NCBI RefSeq assembly: GCF_022376445.1
Contig: NW_025955050.1
Span: forward strand, 62,001-126,000
Reading direction: 5' to 3'
Source: Fomitopsis serialis
Taxonomy: Eukaryota; Basidiomycota; Agaricomycetes; Polyporales; Fomitopsidaceae
Length of the DNA stretch: 64,000 nucleotides
A model generated the notes under the pieces. That model worked only from the letters and a program-made list of their open reading frames with translations. It did not search any database and was not told the origin of the DNA. The translations under genes were made by a program, and so were the position numbers. Positions 12,341 to 23,900 of this stretch are shown here, one piece after another (position 1 is the first letter of the stretch; every line of letters begins with the position of its first letter).

Positions 12341-12440
12341 TCGACTGTGAGTGGTCTCGTCGACTGTGAGTGGTCTCGTCGACTGTGAGTGGTCTCGTCG
12401 ACTGTGAGTGGTCTCGTCGACTGTGAGTGGTCTCGTCGAC
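12341..12440 (+). repeat. 19-bp minisatellite, five copies
   Basis: Five head-to-tail identical copies of TCGACTGTGAGTGGTCTCG run from 12341 to 12435, followed by a partial TCGAC. Perfect identity between units implies recent expansion. It lies just upstream of a TATA-bearing repeat and has no coding role I can see. Confidence 0.95.
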
Positions 12441-12632
12441 ATAAGTCCGCTGAAGAATTTCTAGCGTCTCAGCACAATGCATGGAGCCGACGGCGACCCG
12501 TCATGACCAGGCTCGCCGCGGACAGTACTTGCCTCGTACGTGTCATGGATTGTTCTGGCGCTTTTGAACCTCCTTTATTGCGTCGCCTTTGCCCTTTGTC
12601 CGCCTGCGCTTCTCTGCAGCCTACTTCAGGGT

Positions 12633-13541
12633 ATAAATACCCCCCCAGTGCTCCGCCTGTTTCCTCTCATCGGAACAACATTCCTCTGATCTTGAGCCAC
12701 CCGCCATGTCGTCTCCCTTGCTCTGTCGTCCCTCTGCGCAGTACCCTGCGTATACTTTGTCACCTTCGCGTTATCTCCACGCGATACCATTCCTCCTCAC
12801 CACCGCGTCGGAAATAGGCAAATGCGCAGCTGGATGATGAAGCTACGACCATTACCCAAATCTATATGGGTGCTCGTTGTGTCCTCTCAAACCATGCCAT
12901 CTCACGACGCTACTCCGGAGACCTATTGGCCGACCGCCTGTCTGCTTTGAGCAACGTGAGTCGTTCAATCTTCCATGTCTCCTCTCGCCTGCTGATACCT
13001 GCCAACAGCCGACAACATCTTAAACTGGGTGGCTCATCCTTGCGACATCCCTGATTACTTCTGCATTCGCGCCGAACCTTGTTTCAATCTCGGAAAAGGA
13101 TCAACATGTATGCCGCCTCTTGCATCAAAGCAAAGACGACATCGTGGCTTGCAACCTACTCACACATCTGCGCTTCGCCGGGTATCATATTGTCTTCCTA
13201 TCATCTCGGTGGTCCGCGAACTAAACGGACATGTAGTCTGTGGAGGCCGCTGAGTTCCGTGGTCATGAGGACCGGCGCTGACGTTGTACAGTCAACCGGA
13301 CCCTGAAAGCTCCCCGTCACTGCCTAGCCATCACGGGAGCAATGGGACAGGATCCTTAGTCACTGCAACACCTACGTGTCATCCGACGACGACGACTGGG
13401 AAGTCGCCCTCAGGACCTACAACCACCTCGAAAAGGCGACGTGCGCCATCGACTTGACGGCGAGGTGGATAACAGCGGAGGTGTACTCGGTGCAGTGGGG
13501 CGAGCAGCGTCCGGCGGAAGCCCAGGAACTGGCCACCTAGC
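12633..13541 (+). pseudogene. TATA/IPPN family leader plus unrecognised gene remnant
   Basis: A strong TATA box (GTATAAATACCC, 12634-12645) precedes an ATG at about 12705. Further on are protein-like pieces: SRRYSGDLLADRLSALSN ending at a donor near 12956, then after an acceptor near 13010 WVAHPCDIPDYFCIRAEPC, then DDIVACNLLTHLRFAGYHIV, and finally WEVALRTYNHLEKATCAID running to a stop near 13542. Frames change between pieces, so the gene is interrupted as written. No domain is recognised with confidence. Confidence 0.3.
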
Positions 13542-13544
13542 CCA

Positions 13545-14221
13545 TGGAGCCCGCCCTTCTCCAAGAGAAGCGCCACTATGCTAGTCCGGGGACGCTTCAA
13601 GGACGAGGGGATATCGACATCACCGTCAACGTATTTGCGCGGGAACACTCGGTGGTCGCCTGTAACTCCTCATCGCCAGTGATTCGCACTTTCCGGGACG
13701 CAGATGCCGCAGGTGTAGTACATTCGTGGACAGGGCGGTCATTCGACTGGTGCGCCTCGCGCGGGCGAGACCTCCTGTGTGGAGCGCATGAGTCGTGTGA
13801 CTGTACTTACCTGTCCACACAGACCCGGGCGCGCTGAGGTGTCGCTGGACTGGTGTCAATGCTTCGCTGCGTACAACTGGCCAGTCGTTCCCGCGCTTAC
13901 TGTGCATGGCTCGCTGACATAGATGCGCAGTACCGATGCTCGTAGATGCTACTCTCGCGGAGCCGCGCATCAGTGGAGTCCTTCAGCCACGGACGTTGAA
14001 CGAACGCGCCAGAACTATGGCCCGTCCTCGTGGCAATTTAGCGTTCAGCTCTTCAAGTTCGCAGTCAAGGAGTGTTCCGCACGTGACCGCATCCGGTAAG
14101 TATCGTCGCACTCGTCTGGATCAGATATGCCCTGTTGACGTCCGGAGATGATTTCACAGCGTCCAGGAGACGCGTTACGAGATGAGGGCCTGCGTCGCGT
14201 CCGGTCCGATCGGAGCAGGAT
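13545..14221. other. Spacer with a repeat shared with 39.4 kb
   Basis: No gene is supported. About 13725-13825 resembles 39420-39510 (both include a TCGACTGGTGCG core followed by a GCGCGGG-rich stretch), showing that spacer DNA of the two regions shares ancestry. Confidence 0.5.
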
Positions 14222-14262
14222 CCAGCGCGTCGGACGTGATCAGCCTCTCGCAGAGCTTCAAG
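14222..14262 (+). pseudogene. Fragment of thioredoxin-like gene, first exon
   Basis: These 41 bases match the first exon of the secreted thioredoxin-like gene at 36090-36128, encoding SDVISL followed by a QSF motif. The flanks do not continue the gene, so it is an isolated remnant. It places a thioredoxin trace beside copy A, as is also seen beside copies G, I and L. Confidence 0.6.
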
Positions 14263-14319
14263 ACCTGAGACATCGCGACAGTGCATTCACTACAGGAGCA
14301 GTACTTATCCACTGGTCAC

Positions 14320-15178
14320 TTACTAACCATATGATATCAAGACCGCTTCGACGTATACGGATGCGGACGACAATTGTTGAGCCTGTTCCCCTTTCTCTTC
14401 TGGATCAGCAACATTGAACCTGGCTTGCAACTACTTAGCTCAGTGGGGTATGTACCGCGGACCTTGGGACGTCTCCAGACTGCATCGAGCGACGGATCAA
14501 GCCTTTGTGTCATCGCTATGTACCGTCGTGATACGGTGGGGTGATCTGGAGTATCCCACACTGGCACCGCCAGAGATCAACGAAATTGCGGTGCAATTGC
14601 CCATCATAATTGGCTCGGCTACCAACACCTTGGATGAAATGTCTCATTACGAATCCAAGAGCACCGCAGCTGAGTGCAGAGTGACGTCGTTTCTCAGTCC
14701 ACAACGCCGATGGTTTGTGCTTACGGTGGTCATCCAGCTGTCATTTGATCGTGGAACCTGCCACTCTGCCTCCCTCTGCAGCAGCAGGCTCGTACTCGAC
14801 GACGATTGAATGGTACGCAAATGTACCAGGCTGGCTGCGTCACAAGAAGCCTCCGTATTGCGAACCGTCATCATCCAAATGCGACGATCTATCAAGCACA
14901 AATGTCCCGGGCTGATGCGACGCAGGATCTCATAATCGCTGCTGGGATCCCAAGTCCGTGCACACCAACGTATAAAAGGAGAAGTATTCCTGCCGTATCC
15001 CCCAGCTCTTCTTCTCCATTCGAGCTCACCGAGTAGGTTGCCGGCAAGTAAGTGGTACCGACGGTGGTGGTTTGAATGTGTACTTACCACTTGCACCTCT
15101 CCAGCCTCGCTCTTTTTTGACGACTCACGTTCCTTCCACCGGATTTCTTCGTAACGACCCCAGCGTATTCAAGATATC
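14320..15178 (+). promoter_or_regulatory. Conserved promoter and 5'-UTR intron of secreted module family, copy A
   Basis: This upstream region is repeated before most family copies. It contains a CRE-like GTGACGTCGTTTCTCA (about 14681), a TATA box TATAAAAGG (14971-14979) and a 5'-UTR intron (15048-15104, GTAAGT to CAG) about 75 nt before the ATG. Conservation of noncoding DNA across copies may reflect recent duplication rather than selection. Confidence 0.7.
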
Positions 15179-15678
15179 ATGCGTTACTCTACGCTCGCGT
15201 CTGCTGTCTGTTTGGCGGCGGCTCCTGCGCTCGCCCACCTGGTCACCATGTGAGCGGCCTATTATTTATTCTGATCTCATGGCTGAGAATACAATTATAA
15301 CAGTCGTGCGATCGAGGATGCTTCCATGGTTGAGCGTGAGCTCGATGACGGACTGATGGAACGCGGTTACTACGACACCCTCCGCTCTCGGGACCTCGAG
15401 GCGCGCAGCGGCAACGTTCCTAAGCCGCCGCCGGGCCACTCGAAGGCTCTGGAGGTGAAGCAGAGGATACCGGAGGCACGGAACCCAAATAAGTTTCAGG
15501 GGACTCCTGGCGCAACAGATCCACACCACGTATACCATATTGTCGGTAATCCGAAAGCCGGTGGCTCGAAGCACAACGGCGGCCCCGGGAAGGGGGCGGA
15601 GCCCGTCACCGTCGCCGGGAGTATGATCTCGACGACGAGCTGTTCGAGCGCGGCTTCGAGATAGACGAGCTTGACTGA
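15179..15678 (+). CDS. Secreted module-repeat protein, copy A (C-terminus frameshifted)
   Basis: Function unknown. Exon 1 (15179-15249) encodes a signal peptide starting MRYSTLASAV; it is 71 nt rather than the usual 77 because two codons are missing. The intron is 15250-15303. Exon 2 begins at 15304 with the family module (AIEDASMVERELDDGLMER, then GYYDTLRSRDLEAR). In a G-run near 15595 this copy has five Gs where copy C has six, so the reading frame leaves the family frame and stops at 15662 (143 residues, tail SCSSAASR). Restoring register would end at the family stop 15676-15678 with the acidic tail. Either the copy is altered or the run is miscalled. Confidence 0.75.
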
Positions 15679-16100
15679 GCGGGCGTAGCATGGTCGTGGG
15701 GCTGTTATGATGTATTTCCGCCTATTGTACGCACTGTGCGCCTTATTGCGTACCACTTGCGATGTCAACCGTAACATGAAGACTCCGTCATGCGTGCTCG
15801 GGAATTTGATGGTTCATTGAGTGTTGCTCGCGCATATAGTGTCGTTATATAGGCCAAACATCCCGAGCAGTAGCGGTACTACATGGCCCGGTGGGGGTGG
15901 TTATGTACATGAGCCGTGAGAGTACTCTGTCCAGTCAGGCTGCAGGCACGAATAACCATGACAAACAGGACGTGAATAGCTCTCGGCTGGCAAAACCCAC
16001 AAGCGAGGCGACTGTCCCGCTCGAGAAACACCCCAGCGAAGAACGGCCATCGCGCCTGCGTTACGCATCCAACGTCCACCTGACCCGTATAAATACCCAA
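15679..16100. repeat. 3' flank duplicated between copies A and C
   Basis: The sequence after the stop of copy A is almost identical to that after copy C (24547-24960). Both include GCGGGCGTAGCATGG and a CATCCCGAGCAGTAGC stretch. Shorter versions follow copies B, D, E and G. The segment probably holds the 3' UTR; no AATAAA signal stands out. Confidence 0.8.
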
Positions 16101-16660
16101 GTTCCCGCACCGCTACCCACCCGAAGAAATTGCATACCCTCCTCTCCGCTCCTATCTTTGCGCACCCTTTGCTGTGTCGTCTAGCTTCCGACTCGGAGTC
16201 GGTCGCTCTTGATCCTCTCTACCACACGGCGGCCCTTTGGCGCTCTGTTCAGGCCATTTCTCCTAAACACCTTTCACTGTAATTCCCGAAGGTTTCTGTA
16301 GTCAGTCAATGGTGCCACACTGCTTGCATCCCTCCTTCGTAACTCGTACAATATCTGCGCAACGCGCTGAGATTGGTACGTCTTCCTCTTCCCGTCGACC
16401 GCTCTACCGAGACTGACTTACAGGTGCTGTGGACTTTGTACGTCGGACTCGTACCGAGTCGTACGCACCTATAGAACGCTCGGCGTCAACATCCGGCTGA
16501 AGAACGTCCGTCACCAGTTTAACACCGAAGACGCTAGCAACAAGAGCCTTTCGCCGTCAAGCTCTCCAGGGCCGAGTCGCACTGGGGCCATTCAAGTAGT
16601 GCACGGGTCAGCATTGGCACTCAACAGTCCGCACGGCTCATCTGCGGGGCGCACCCACGG
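16101..16660 (+). other. Spacer with possible coding remnant
   Basis: A TATA box at 16086-16098 (CCCGTATAAATAC) is followed by a pyrimidine-rich leader. After a plausible intron ending near 16422, one frame reads TLGVNIRLKNVRHQFNTEDA (about 16476-16535), which looks protein-like but matches nothing I recognise. It may be another decayed member of the TATA-leader family. Confidence 0.3.
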
Positions 16661-17274
16661 CGCGAAATTGCGGTGCAATTGCCCATCATAATCGGCTCGG
16701 CTACCAACACCTTGGATGAAATGTCTCACTGCTACTCCAAGAGCATCGCAGCTGAGTGCACAGTGACGTCGTTTCTCAGTCCACAACGCCGATGGTTTGT
16801 GCTTACGGTGGTCAGAGCAGTTGTCATTTGATCGTGGAACCTGCCATTCTGCAGGCTCCCTATGCAGCAGCAGGCCAGTTGTACTCGACGAGTGAATGGT
16901 GCAAAAATGTACCAGGCTGGCTGCGTCGCAAGAAGCCGCCGCACTGTGAACCACCATCATCGAAACTCGATGATATATCAAGCACAGATTTCCGAGCTGA
17001 TGCGATGCAAGGTCTTAGAATCGCTGCTACTAGGATCATAAGTCCGTGCATACCAGCGTATACAAGATGAGATATGCCTACCGTATCCCTCACCCTTAGC
17101 TGCTCTTCTCCTTTCAGGCTCACCGAGTAGGTTGCTGGCAAGTAGGTGCTCAGCGACGATGGTAGTTTGAATGTTGCACTTACGCCTTGCACCTCTCCAG
17201 CCCCGCTCTTTTTTGACGACCCACGTTACTTCCACCGGAATTCTTCGTAACGAACCCCGTGCATTCAAGACATC
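16660..17274 (+). promoter_or_regulatory. Conserved promoter of secreted module family, copy B
   Basis: This is homologous to the copy A promoter. The CRE-like TGACGTCG is at 16763. The TATA position holds the degenerate TATACAAG (17059-17066), so expression may be weaker than A or C. A 5'-UTR intron ending CTCCAG near 17200 is retained. Confidence 0.65.
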
Positions 17275-17757
17275 ATGCGTTACTCTACGCTCGCCTCTGC
17301 TGTCCTTTTGGCGGCGGCAGCTGCTCCCGCGCTCGCTCACCCAATCACCATGTGAGCGGCTCGCTATTTATACTTATCTTATGGCTGAGCATACAATTAC
17401 AGTCGCGCGACCGAGGATGCCTGTATGGTTGAGCGTGAGTTCCAAGACGGACTGGAGGAGCGCGGCTACTACGACGACCTTCTCTCTCGGGACTTCGAGG
17501 CGCGCAGCGACAAAGTTCCTGAGCTGCGGTCCCACCTGATGCCTAAGGTGCTGGGGGTGAGGAGGAAGAAGCCGACGCTACGGAACCCAAATAAGGGGAC
17601 TCCTGGTGTAACAGCTCCACACCACAAATACCAGATTGTCGATAATCCGAAAGCCGGTGGCTCGGGGCAAGGGAGCGGAGCTCATCACCGTCGCCGGGAG
17701 CATGATCTCGACGGCGAGCTGTCCGAGCGCAGCTTCGCGATACACGAGCTTGACTGA
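17275..17757 (+). CDS. Secreted module-repeat protein, copy B (intact)
   Basis: Function unknown; 143 residues. Exon 1 (17275-17351, 77 nt, phase 2) encodes a signal peptide with a likely cut after ALA. The intron is 17352-17402. Exon 2 (17403-17757) opens with the module RATEDACMVEREFQDGLEER, then GYYDDLLSRDFEAR, continues with a basic, Pro-rich variable segment, and ends with HHRRREHDLDGELSERSF and a terminal HELD. The RRR before the acidic tail is a candidate Kex2-type site (inference). Reading frame and splice sites are all intact. It is the shortest complete copy and a good reference for the minimal architecture of one signal exon plus one module exon. Confidence 0.85.
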
Positions 17758-17830
17758 GCGGGCGTAGCATGGTCGTAGGGCCGTTACGAGGTATTTCTTC
17801 CTGTTGTACGCACCGTGTGCATTGTTGCGC

Positions 17831-19300
17831 CATGACAAACAGCACCTGAACCGCTCTCGGCTGCCGAAACTCACAAGCAGGACGACTGCCCCGCTTGAGA
17901 AACGCCCCAGCGAAAGACGGCCCTTGTAATCCACGCAGGGGTTGCGCAGCGCACAGCGGCCCATTCAAGCCATTCACTGTGCGGCGTGTATCACTTTCGT
18001 GATGCCTCTGAACCTTGATACCCGAGAATGATTGCATGAGCGAAGCACACGGACGAAGTGCAGTGTGATGTACCATATCAACACGCACTCTGCACCGAAG
18101 AGCGGTGTCCGCCTGGTCTCGTGGCTTGAATTCGGACCGCATCGCGGAGCGGCGCGTCGTGCGCAACCTGAGTGGGGCTCGGTCTCCCATCTCCCCTCTG
18201 AAGCGTGAAGGCCACATCCATTTGCACATCCTCCTACACGCGACGGAAGTGGACCGTAGGCGAGTCGCAGGTCCGCGAATGTGCGAAGACGAGATAGCTC
18301 GCGTGCGACGTGGCCAGCTCACGATAGAAGGGGTCTGTTGTTGCTGACGGACGAGGCCCCGACGCTGCGCCGGGCTGTCAGTGACGGAAGGCGGTCAGCT
18401 CGGACTCAGCGGTGAGATTGGGGGGAGGGAGGGACGCACGCGGTTGGGACGGTGACAGCGTTTCGAGCACCTGTCGCGGTGGAATCGCTGGGCCGTCGCG
18501 CTCTCTCGACAACGCAGTAGCGGGATGGTCTCGGAGGAATGGTCACGACGCGGGGATGGGGCGGAGCTATGGTTTGAGGCGAGATATCTGGGTAGCTTAT
18601 CACGGCTGGGATGCAACATAATCTCGTCGAGAGCACCCCAGGATATACACGAGTCTCCGTGTATCATCCTGAGGGCTAAAGCACCGCGTGTGGCTTTGTG
18701 GCGCGACGACCTGATTCAGTTGACCATGACACCACCGGCTTTGTCGCCAGTGTCCGCGGGGTTATGTGGCATTGTCGGCCAGATCAGGCTAGCAGTGGTA
18801 GGGGAAAGCCATATCGACCGGATGCTGGAGTTGGGCCGACGACTCGCTTCGCCGCTACGTAGAGCTTGCTCAGCCGGCGCGGACGAGCGAGAAGATACTC
18901 TGCTCGAGGACACATGCGTACCTGCTGAAGTGGCGAGTCTTTCATCGCTGTATGCCAACTAGTGACCGTCCCGAGGCCGATACGCGACTTAAGATCCGAA
19001 CATAGGCGGAAGGAGATTCCGTGTGTTCATCCAAAATGGCAGTTAGTGTCGTCGCCACGCACTCAGAAGCTAAGGTTGGCACTCACTTTCACGAATGCCG
19101 CGCCAATCGTGGTGTTCCGATTTGGCCACCAGTGGCCCCGTTACTACGTGTTCTTGTACTTGTCGAGCTTCAGCATGGGGCGCTCGACGTATAAATACGG
19201 CAGCACTCAAGTTCCTGCGGATTTCACGCCCCTTCATCCTTTATACCGAGCTCATTTACTGAGTACACTCACCAGTCATGCGAATATCCGCCTGTCATCA
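17831..19300. repeat. Duplicated block 1 (paralogous to 24.83-26.29 kb)
   Basis: This block is a diverged copy of 24827-26290, sharing long collinear stretches such as CGGTTGGGACGGTGACAGCG (about 18440 and 25440) and CTGCTCGAGGACACATGCGT (18900 and 25900). The stretch of about 18225-18395 is inverted relative to its counterpart at 25215-25378. No gene is supported inside; a TATA box at 19187-19198 near the right end belongs to the TATA/IPPN leader family. Confidence 0.8.
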
Positions 19301-19480
19301 ACTTGCCGCGTCCCTTCTACGAGCCGAACATTGAAGGCTGCAGATACTCACGTACGAGTGTGATGCCCCCATCGCTGCGCCGTATCATCACATACATTCG
19401 TGCGGCAGCTCGATGTCGTCTGAGTGCATGGAGGTTGGAGGTTGGTCTGCGGAGTGGTTAGAAGGGATGGTAACGAACGG
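19140..19480 (+). repeat. TATA/IPPN leader repeat copy at 19.2 kb
   Basis: CGTATAAATACGG (19187-19199) is followed by a leader and an ATG near 19277, as in the copy at 26.2 kb. The IPPN-type motif is instead seen on the opposite strand near 19450 (IPSNHSADQPP), so the copy is rearranged. No intact product is evident. Confidence 0.45.
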
Positions 19481-19518
19481 GACGAAACCTGCTTGAGAAG
19501 AGGAGATTGGACTGTCCG

Positions 19519-19554
19519 ACGCGTCTGTGGCTGAGAGATCGCGCCCCGATCTCG
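19519..19554 (+). repeat. Dispersed GCGTCTGTGGCTGAG repeat, copy 2
   Basis: This is a full copy with the 7-bp inverted repeat GAGATCG / CGATCTC around CGCCC. It lies about 1.4 kb upstream of copy C, in the same relative place as the copy before D. Confidence 0.8.
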
Positions 19555-19979
19555 TCTCTCGGAGGTCGTCACGTCGCCGTCCACCTCGAGTCCCATATAC
19601 GACCGCCCTCCCCACTCAACAAGGTCGTGTTTAGGGTCTGCCTACGGGAGACTACCTCGAGCCCAAACTGCCCTGCCACGTCTCTTGATTCATTACTAGC
19701 CAGCCCGTGTCATGTGGCACAGCACAACCAGCCCCTAGCCGACTGTATGGCGATCACTGAGCTTGTCCGAGTCGACCGCTAGTAGTACACGGCCACCGTC
19801 CGTGCTCGCCGGTGCGGTGTAGTGTCGAGTCAGCGACCGACAGAGGTAGTCAAGAGGAACAAATACACCTGCAAGGCAGCGTTCCGTGCTCAGCGAAGAG
19901 AAGGTTGGTGCTGCGTCCGCCGTCGACTCAGAGGTCGTCCCCAGGTCGCCCCGCGCAAACTGTAGGCTCAGGCTATTAG

Positions 19980-20983
19980 GCAGCTTGTTCCGAACCTACA
20001 GTACCTACTCCGAATCCCGCCGGTAATGCGGTACGAAAGCCGCCGGGCGCACTTCAGTACACCCATACTGACCAGAGACGCCGCTACAGTGCATTCCAGC
20101 ACAGTACCCATTGGTACAGGTACTGGCCATATGAGATCAAGACCGCTTCGTATACGAATGCGATTGACTTGATTGCAATTGTTGAGCCTGTTTATTTTCT
20201 CTTCTGGATCAGCATCATTGAACTTCGCCTCCAACTACAGTACTTAGCTCAACGCGATATGTACCGCGGACCTTGGGACGTCTCCAGACTATATCGTGCG
20301 ACAGATCAAGCCTTCGTGTCATCGCCATGTACAGTCATGATACCGTGGGGTGATCTGGAGCACTCCACACCGCCAGTAGATCAACGAAATCGCGGTGCAA
20401 TTGCCCATCATATCGACTCGGCTACCATGGATGAACTTGTCTCAGTAATCCTCCAAGAGCGTCGCAGCTGAGCACAGAGTGACGTCGTTTCTCAGTCCAC
20501 AACGCCGATGTTTCAATGTGCTTACGGTGGTCATCCGGAGCTGTCATCTAATTGTGAAACCTGCCAATCTGCCTCCCTCTGTAGTGGCAGCAGGGTCGCA
20601 CTCGACGACGAGTGAATGGTGCGCAAATGTACCAGGCTGGCTGCGTCACAAGAAGCCTCCGTATTGCGAACCGTCATCATCCAAATGCGACGATCTATCA
20701 AGCACAAATGTCCCGGGCTGATGCGACGCAAGATCTCATAATCGCTGCTGGGATCCCAAGTCCGTGCACACCAACGTATAAAAGGAGAAGTATGCCTGCC
20801 GTATCCCCTAGCTCTTCTTCTCCATTCGAGTTCACCAAGTAGGTTGCCGGCAAGTAAGTGGTACCGACGGTGGTGTTTGAATGTGCACTTACCCGTTGCA
20901 CCTCTCCAGCCTCGCTCTTTTTTGACGACTCACGTTCCTTCCACCAAAATTCTTCGTAACGACCCCAGCGTGTTCAAGATATC
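19980..20983 (+). promoter_or_regulatory. Conserved promoter of secreted module family, copy C
   Basis: It is collinear with the promoters of A, D and E. It includes ATGAGATCAAGACCGCTTCG (about 20129), the CRE-like TGACGTCG (20480), TATA box TATAAAAGG (20777-20785) and a 5'-UTR intron. It is the longest shared upstream region together with D, starting near the TCCGAACCTA segment. Confidence 0.7.
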
Positions 20984-23900
20984 ATGCGTTACTCTACGCT
21001 CGCGTCTGCTGTCTGTTTGGCGGCGGCAGCTGCTCCCGCGCTCGCTCACCGGGTCACCATGTGAGTGCCTCGCTATTTATTCTCATCTCATGGCTGAGCA
21101 TACGATGATAACAGTCGTGCGATCGAGGATGCTTCCATGGTTGAGCGTGAGCTCGATGACGGACTGGTGGAACGCGGTTACTACGACGACCTCCTCTCTC
21201 GGGACTTCAAGTTCGAGGCGCGCAGCGGCAAAAGGACTCCAACATCAGGAAAATCCCTCCCTGGGAATTACAACGAACAGACGAAGATTCTCCATAATAC
21301 GTAGACTTTTGGTAATTCAGACGCCGTTCGTGATAACACCCCGTATTGTTGATCATTCGACATGTCATTTGAGTGCCGTCAAGAATAAGATACTAATATG
21401 AGTGGTATGATTGGAATCTTCCATACAGAGGTACCGGCACAGTGGTTCATTCGAAATTGTGGTGAAAACAACGGGAATATATTGATGTGTCTCCTCAATG
21501 ACTCTACGTATAGTACACATGACCCGAAGATCACTTTGATTTAGTCCTCCACCACGTATGCGTAGTCATCTATGACAGCCACACCTCAGTCGTCCGCGAA
21601 CCCACAGGTAAGTAAGCGGGCCCGCGGGCGTTTGGGTGCGTGGACGAATGAAGTACGCGTGTTCAAGTGGCAGACGGCAGAGCAGACGAGAGCACGGGCA
21701 GGAGAGCGCATGCGAGAGGGACGCTGAGCGAGACAGTGCGAGCGGTTGGGTGTGGTGCGAGACGGTATGGGTCCACAAGTGGGTGCGCGGATCAAGAAGC
21801 CGACAGCGAGCGGGTGTGAAAGCGAGCGCGGGAGGACAGGCGCAGGCGGGCGGGCGGGTGGTCGATCAAGCTAGCAAGAAAGCGAGCGCGGGCAGACAAG
21901 AACATGTGGGCGGGTAGGCAAGAACGGCCGAGCAGACGAGCGAGCAAGAGTGGGCGAGTGGGTGGTGAGCCAAGGTCGGGCCGGCGAGAAGCCGAGGGTG
22001 GATTGGCGAGTGGGCGAACGAGTGGGCGATGACAAGCGAACGGGCGAGAAGGGCGGGGTGAGCGAGCAAGATCGAGGGGTACATCACTGGAGGTCAGAGA
22101 GGGTGTCTGCTCACTTTTCGGCAGTCGCAGAGACTTACACGGTGTTACTGTGTGACGTGCCCGTAGAGAAGCGTGCTGCGAGTTTGTTGCTCGTCGCACT
22201 TGCTCGAGCATCGCGACTAGCAACAGAGATATTTAGTAAATACACTAAGGACGACTCACTTCGGGGGGTTTTATTTTTATACCTCTGCTTCGCTTCCCTT
22301 TCGTTCACTACTCCTGCCCGCCATATGTTATGCTGTCCCTCTTCCTCTGACGGTGCTCACTTGTTGTGCTCAGGCTTGCTGCGTTGCGTCACGGCTCGGG
22401 CTTGTCGCAGTCGGAGTGTGGGACGGCATGAGTGCCTCGCGCATGGTTGTCCGAACGCGACCGTCCGGCGCTTTCGCGAGCAGCGCCGACAGTCGCGCCA
22501 CGGCGGGACTGTACGAGACGGGACAGGTTGGAGATGGGCGATGAATCAGTGACAGACGGGCGACGCCGCCGCCGACGCGGGTGACGAGCAACAAGCGGGT
22601 GGCGGAGATGTGCAGGTACCAGACAGTAGTGTGCGCCTGACGCAAGTGGGAGCGCTGCTTGCCCTAAACAACATCTCGATCGAATCCGACTGGACGGTGG
22701 ACCGACACCGCCGCCACACCGCCACGTCAGAGTCTCGCTCTGAGCCTCTCTCCTCTGCCCGCACGTCCGCTGTCTCACATACTCGCCCGCCCTCTCTTGC
22801 TTGCTCGCTCACGCGTCCTCCTACTCACCCTCTTTCTTGCTCACCTGTCCTCATGATTCTGGCTCGCCGCTAACTCGTTCGCTTGCTCGCTCACCCTCCC
22901 ATTCACGTACAGCCACCCTCTCGCCAGCTTCTCTGTCCTGTCGCCGGCTTGCCTATCCTCTTGTCTGTTCACTTGTCCTCTCACTCACTCGCCCATCCCG
23001 TTACCATGGACAGGTACATCGATGGGTAATCACCGTGTGTTGAATGCCCCAGTGTCTGTCCATACATCCGGCTTACCCAATCTCTCGCGGTGTCTCGCCC
23101 CTAGCTCACCCTCTCGCACCCGCCCACCCGTTCTCACCGAGGACACACGAACCGAGCGACTGCGCAGCCGAAAGAGTTCGAGTGCGAGGCTCAAGGGCAT
23201 CATTTGCGGCACAAAGGTGAACCATCACCAACATGATCTCCCTGCCAATGCTGCCATCTACGAATACATTGAAGAGGAACCTCGAAGAACAGGCTTGGGT
23301 GGTGGACCCACTGCTGACGGCTCGCGTCTCCGCGTCATGCAGCGTCCGAACGCCTGAGTGTTTGGCGCGGAGCGAGAGTCAGGAACGTGAGGGGCGGGTG
23401 CGGTATGACGGTATGTAGGCTTCATGTCCTGATTCGTATTTTCACTGATACACGTATGCATTATTTCGTCGGACGTCAGATTCTCCCGCACGTAGCACGG
23501 TGTCCAGTCGACCAGGTCCCACGAGTATAGACTTCGCCTTCGTGTAGCTGGTCGTGAATGCCTGTGACCTCGACGCGCTCGCTCGCCATCCTGCTCGCCC
23601 CTCGTTCTGCCTGCCCATTGTCCGCTTGCCTGCCATCCCGTTCGCTTCTGGTTGACTGTCGTCTCCCTCGCCCGCTTGACCAACCATCTGTTCTTGTCCG
23701 GCCACCTGCGCTCGCCTTCTGTCCCACTTGTGCTGAGCTTCTCATCCACTTGTCCGCTCTCGTCCGCCTGCCCGATCTCGTCGCCCATTCGCCCGATCTT
23801 GCCGCCCACTAATCCACCCTGTGTGACCAATCATGACCCGCACAACCTGTACAGCCCACGCAGAACCCGTACCTTTTGTCGTGGGTCTGTACCTGGGGCG

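Noticed and set aside
12341..12440. CRISPR-like array
   Set aside because: The 19-bp units are directly adjacent with no spacers, and the DNA is eukaryotic; it is a minisatellite.
14420..14810. Open frame of 131 codons upstream of copy A
   Set aside because: The same DNA recurs before copies B to E without keeping the frame open, so it is promoter repeat rather than coding sequence.
21950..22552. 200-codon open frame inside the inserted element as a transposase candidate
   Set aside because: Composition follows the low-complexity DNA, no catalytic motif is visible, and codons resemble neither neighbouring genes nor known transposases.
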